From positions 1 to 7,525 of the forward strand of contig JAEZLD010000150.1 in assembly GCA_023415335.1 (NCBI GenBank): a stretch of 7,525 bases of DNA, written 5' to 3'. The DNA is from Bacillota bacterium (GTDB lineage: Bacteria; Bacillota; Clostridia; Clostridiales; Caloramatoraceae). The notes under the pieces were generated by a model. The model was given only the letters and a program-made list of their open reading frames with translations, did no database searches and was not told where the DNA came from. Shown here one piece after another: positions 5,024 to 7,525 of this stretch (position 1 is the first letter of the stretch; each line of letters starts with the position of its first letter). Made by a program: the position numbers and the translations under genes.

Positions 5024-6400
5024 ATGGAAAAGATGTGGGCAGGAAGGTTTTCAAAGGCCTTGGATAAGGAGGCTGATGACTTCAACTCTTCCATTCATTT
5101 TGACTACAAGATGTATAAGCAGGATATAGAAGGCTCTATGGCACATGCAGCAATGCTGGGCGCCCAGAGAATCATCTCCCTTGGGGACTCCCAGATTATA
5201 ATAGACAACCTTCAGGAAATTTTAGACGACATTCAGTCAGGCAGCCTGAGCTTTGACATGAGCTGTGAGGACATACATATGTTTATAGAACAGGAGCTTA
5301 CAAAGCGTACAGGGGATGTGGGCAGAAGGCTCCACACAGCCCGCAGCAGGAACGACCAGGTAGCTCTTGATCTGCGTATGTACCTGAGGGAGGAGACTCT
5401 TAAAGTAATAGAGCTTATAAAGGACCTCTTAGTATCAATAGTAAAGCAGGCTGAGGCCCACTCCTCCACCATCATGCCAGGCTATACCCATCTGCAGAGG
5501 GCACAGCCGGTTACCTTCGGGCACTACATTATGGCCTATGCCATGATGCTTACCCGTGATGTAACCCGCCTTAAGGATGCCTTAACAAGGATGGATGTAA
5601 GCCCCATAGGCTGCTGTGCCCTGGCAGGAACCACCTACAATACCGACCGTTACTTTGAAGCAAAACAGCTTGGCTTCAGCTCCATAGCATTAAACAGCAT
5701 AGACGGGGTATCTGACAGGGATTTCTGCCTGGAGCTTATGTCAGATTTCTCAATTATAATGATGCATCTTTCCCGTATGTCGGAGGAAATAATACTCTGG
5801 TCCTCATGGGAGTTCAAATTCATTGAGCTGGACGACTCCTACACCACAGGCTCCAGCATAATGCCCCAGAAGAAGAACCCCGACATGGCAGAGCTGGTAA
5901 GGGGCAAGACAGGGCGTGTATACGGTGACCTTGTAGCCCTGCTTACAACCCTGAAGGGCATTCCCATGGCATATAACAAGGACATGCAGGAGGATAAGGA
6001 AGCCATATTTGACAGCCTTGAAACTGTTCAAAAGTGCCTGTCCATATTCGCCCCTATGATTTCAACCATGAAGGTAAATAAGGACAACATGTACAAGGCG
6101 GCACAAAAGGGCTTCATAAACGCCACTGACCTGGCAGATTACCTTGTAAGAAAGGGAACACCCTTCAGAAGCGCATACAAAATCGTAGGCCAGCTTGTTG
6201 CTAAGTGTATACAGGAGGGCCAGGTACTTGATACCCTGCCCCTTGATGAATACAAGGCCTTCTCACCTTTGTTTGAGGAGGACGTCTTTAATGAAATATC
6301 CCTTGAAGTCTGTGTTGAAAAGAGGATATCAGAGGGCGGCACAGGCAAGGCCTCAGTAATAAAGCAGATGAAATACGTAACGGAGTTCATAAAGAAATGA
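5024..6400 (+). CDS. argH: Argininosuccinate lyase
   Basis: ArgH (EC 4.3.2.1) splits argininosuccinate into arginine and fumarate, the last step of the pathway. The 458 residues match the usual single-domain form; no acetyltransferase domain is fused at the C-terminus. It belongs to the fumarase/aspartase superfamily, which forms homotetramers with composite active sites. Visible motifs are HTARSRNDQV (104-113), PGYTHLQRAQP (152-162, with the active-site Thr155-His156) and the signature GSSIMPQKKNPD (276-287), whose loop serine (Ser277/278) is catalytic. The start is supported by AAAGGAG 6 nt upstream, overlapping the argG stop region. Its TGA overlaps the argC ATG (ATGA), indicating translational coupling. 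It is encoded directly after the gene that makes its substrate. Confidence 0.98.
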   Translation: MEKMWAGRFSKALDKEADDFNSSIHFDYKMYKQDIEGSMAHAAMLGAQRIISLGDSQIIIDNLQEILDDIQSGSLSFDMSCEDIHMFIEQELTKRTGDVGRRLHTARSRNDQVALDLRMYLREETLKVIELIKDLLVSIVKQAEAHSSTIMPGYTHLQRAQPVTFGHYIMAYAMMLTRDVTRLKDALTRMDVSPIGCCALAGTTYNTDRYFEAKQLGFSSIALNSIDGVSDRDFCLELMSDFSIIMMHLSRMSEEIILWSSWEFKFIELDDSYTTGSSIMPQKKNPDMAELVRGKTGRVYGDLVALLTTLKGIPMAYNKDMQEDKEAIFDSLETVQKCLSIFAPMISTMKVNKDNMYKAAQKGFINATDLADYLVRKGTPFRSAYKIVGQLVAKCIQEGQVLDTLPLDEYKAFSPLFEEDVFNEISLEVCVEKRISEGGTGKASVIKQMKYVTEFIKK

Positions 6401-7329
6401 AAAAGGTTTTTATTGATGGGAAGTTCGGAACCACCGGACTTAAAATTTTAGACAGGCTAAAGAAAAGACCTGATTTAGAGATACTATCCATAAACGAGGA
6501 GAAAAGAAAGGAGCCTGCCGAGAAGAAAAGGCTTATGAACCAGTGTGATATTGTGTTTCTATGTCTTCCTGATGCAGCTGCCGCAGAATCTGCAAAGCTC
6601 ATAGAGAATCCTAGCACGGTGGTTTTAGATACCTCCACAGCCCATAGGACAAGTCCAGACTGGGCCTATGGCTTCCCGGAGCTTTCAAGGGAACATTATA
6701 ACAGGATATGCTCTTCAAATAGGTTAACCGTCCCTGGCTGCCATGCCAGCGGTTTTATTGCCCTTATATACCCCCTTGTGGAAAATGGCATTATTCCAAA
6801 GGATGCTCTTCTCAGCTGCCACTCCATAACTGGCTATAGCGGCGGAGGAAAAAAGATGATAGCCCAGTACGAGGATGAAGGTCCAAGCAGCCTTTTAGCT
6901 GCCCCAAGGCAGTATGGCCTGACCCAGCAGCACAAGCATCTTAAGGAGATGAAGGCGGTTTGCGGAATAGAAAGCCTTCCCCTGTTCTGCCCCGTAGTTT
7001 CCAACTTCTACAGCGGAATGGTTTTTACTGTACCGCTGTTTTCCAGCACCCTTTTAAATGGTGCAGGTATTGATGACATAAAATCAGCCTACAGGGAAAA
7101 ATACAAAGGTCCTGTGGTCACCTACAGGGATTCAATAGATGAGGACGGCTTTATCTCGGCCTGCTCCCTTTCTGGTAAGGATTCCATGGAGGTAACAGTA
7201 TGCGGTAATAAGGACAGGCTGCTGCTTATAGCCCGTTATGACAACCTGGGCAAGGGTGCCTCAGGGGCAGCCATTGAATGTATGAACATAGCCTTAGGAA
7301 CCAATATAACCTGTGGGCTTAATCTATAG
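6397..7329 (+). CDS. argC: N-acetyl-gamma-glutamyl-phosphate reductase, short type 2 form
   Basis: ArgC (EC 1.2.1.38) reduces N-acetylglutamyl 5-phosphate with NADPH to the semialdehyde, the third step of ornithine synthesis. The 310-residue length and N-terminal FIDGKFGTTGLKI (NADP loop, residues 5-17) mark the short type 2 family rather than the roughly 345-residue type 1. DIVFLCLPD (51-59) and LDTSTAHR (77-84) are typical dinucleotide-domain segments. The catalytic cysteine is Cys115 in VPGCHASG; the HKHL motif near residue 200 probably supplies the active-site histidine. The start overlaps the argH stop (ATGA). A weak GGAG lies 11 nt upstream, so coupling to argH translation is likely. 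Its TAG stop lies inside the argJ Shine-Dalgarno. Codons 110-113 contain the 13-mer shared with the dispersed repeats. Confidence 0.95.
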   Translation: MKKVFIDGKFGTTGLKILDRLKKRPDLEILSINEEKRKEPAEKKRLMNQCDIVFLCLPDAAAAESAKLIENPSTVVLDTSTAHRTSPDWAYGFPELSREHYNRICSSNRLTVPGCHASGFIALIYPLVENGIIPKDALLSCHSITGYSGGGKKMIAQYEDEGPSSLLAAPRQYGLTQQHKHLKEMKAVCGIESLPLFCPVVSNFYSGMVFTVPLFSSTLLNGAGIDDIKSAYREKYKGPVVTYRDSIDEDGFISACSLSGKDSMEVTVCGNKDRLLLIARYDNLGKGASGAAIECMNIALGTNITCGLNL

Positions 7330-7341
7330 GAGGAAATGAGT

Positions 7342-7525
7342 ATGAATATAATATCAGGGGGCGTATGTGCCCCAAAAGGCTTTACTGCCAGCGGAATACA
7401 CTGTGGTATACGGAAGAACAACACCAAGAGGGACCTGTCCCTTATATACAGCAGTGTTCCTGCCAGTGCAGCCGCAGTATATACAACCAACCTTGTAAAG
7501 GGTGCTCCCCTTCTTGTTACAAAGG
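7342..7525 (+). CDS. argJ: Glutamate N-acetyltransferase / ornithine acetyltransferase, N-terminal fragment
   Basis: Sixty-one codons are visible before the window ends. The translation reads MNIISGGVCAPKGFTASGI, then HCGIRKNN, DLSLIYSSVPASAAAVYTTN and LVKGAPLLVTK. This is the characteristic ArgJ N-terminus (GGVTAPKGF, SxVPAxAAxVxTTNxVKAAP). ArgJ transfers acetyl from N-acetylornithine to glutamate, giving the cyclic pathway; bifunctional forms also use acetyl-CoA. The auto-cleavage Thr-Met-Leu site lies further downstream and cannot be checked. GGAGG (7329-7333) is 8 nt from the ATG at 7342; an in-frame ATG at 7336 is only 2 nt away and is rejected. With argC just before it, argB and argD would be expected next (inference). 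Confidence 0.95.
   Translation, partial: MNIISGGVCAPKGFTASGIHCGIRKNNTKRDLSLIYSSVPASAAAVYTTNLVKGAPLLVTK

Noticed and set aside
7336..7341. ATG at 7336 as the argJ start
   Set aside because: It is only 2 nt from the GGAGG, whereas the ATG at 7342 has an 8-nt spacing and begins the conserved ArgJ N-terminus.

Overview
The window looks like a chromosomal segment from a low-to-mid GC Firmicute, most likely a Clostridia member. The reasons are strong AGGAGG-type ribosome binding sites, very AT-rich intergenic DNA against moderately AT-rich genes, frequent AGG/ATA codons, ArgR-type operators, and a remnant of a small XRE-like regulator family that I associate with clostridia. Genus-level placement is not possible from this sequence alone.

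Layout. The left part (1-1841) reads on the minus strand. It holds a broken small helix-turn-helix gene with two in-frame TAG codons, then a DUF523/TudS-type Fe-S protein, then a membrane-anchored glycerophosphodiester phosphodiesterase that runs off the left edge. Divergent from the broken regulator, across a 137-bp region with a CCGCTA-c-TAGCGG dyad, is a plus-strand gene of unknown function (1979-2758) with a C-terminal four-cysteine cluster, closed by a clear intrinsic terminator. A minus-strand NAD(P)H:FMN-oxidoreductase-like flavoprotein follows (2948-3490).

The right part (3797 to the end) is an arginine biosynthesis operon in the order argG-argH-argC-argJ, with argJ cut by the window edge. 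The genes are tightly packed: 12 nt between argG and argH, a 4-nt ATGA overlap between argH and argC, and an argC stop codon inside the argJ Shine-Dalgarno. The encoded enzymes are argininosuccinate synthase, argininosuccinate lyase, a short type-2 N-acetyl-gamma-glutamyl-phosphate reductase and ornithine acetyltransferase. The 306-bp region upstream of argG carries a good promoter bracketed by two ARG-box-like dyads that form a perfect 14-bp inverted repeat, plus a further ARG-box-like site upstream.

Three copies of a short dispersed repeat with core TTAACCGTCCCTG lie just beyond the stop codons of two minus-strand genes. The same 13-mer also occurs inside argC, across the catalytic-cysteine motif. 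This repeat family, the doubly amber-interrupted regulator with an intact promoter, operator and RBS, and the phased arginine operators are the points most worth a second look. I did not find a convincing new multi-gene system, CRISPR array, transposase or RNA gene.
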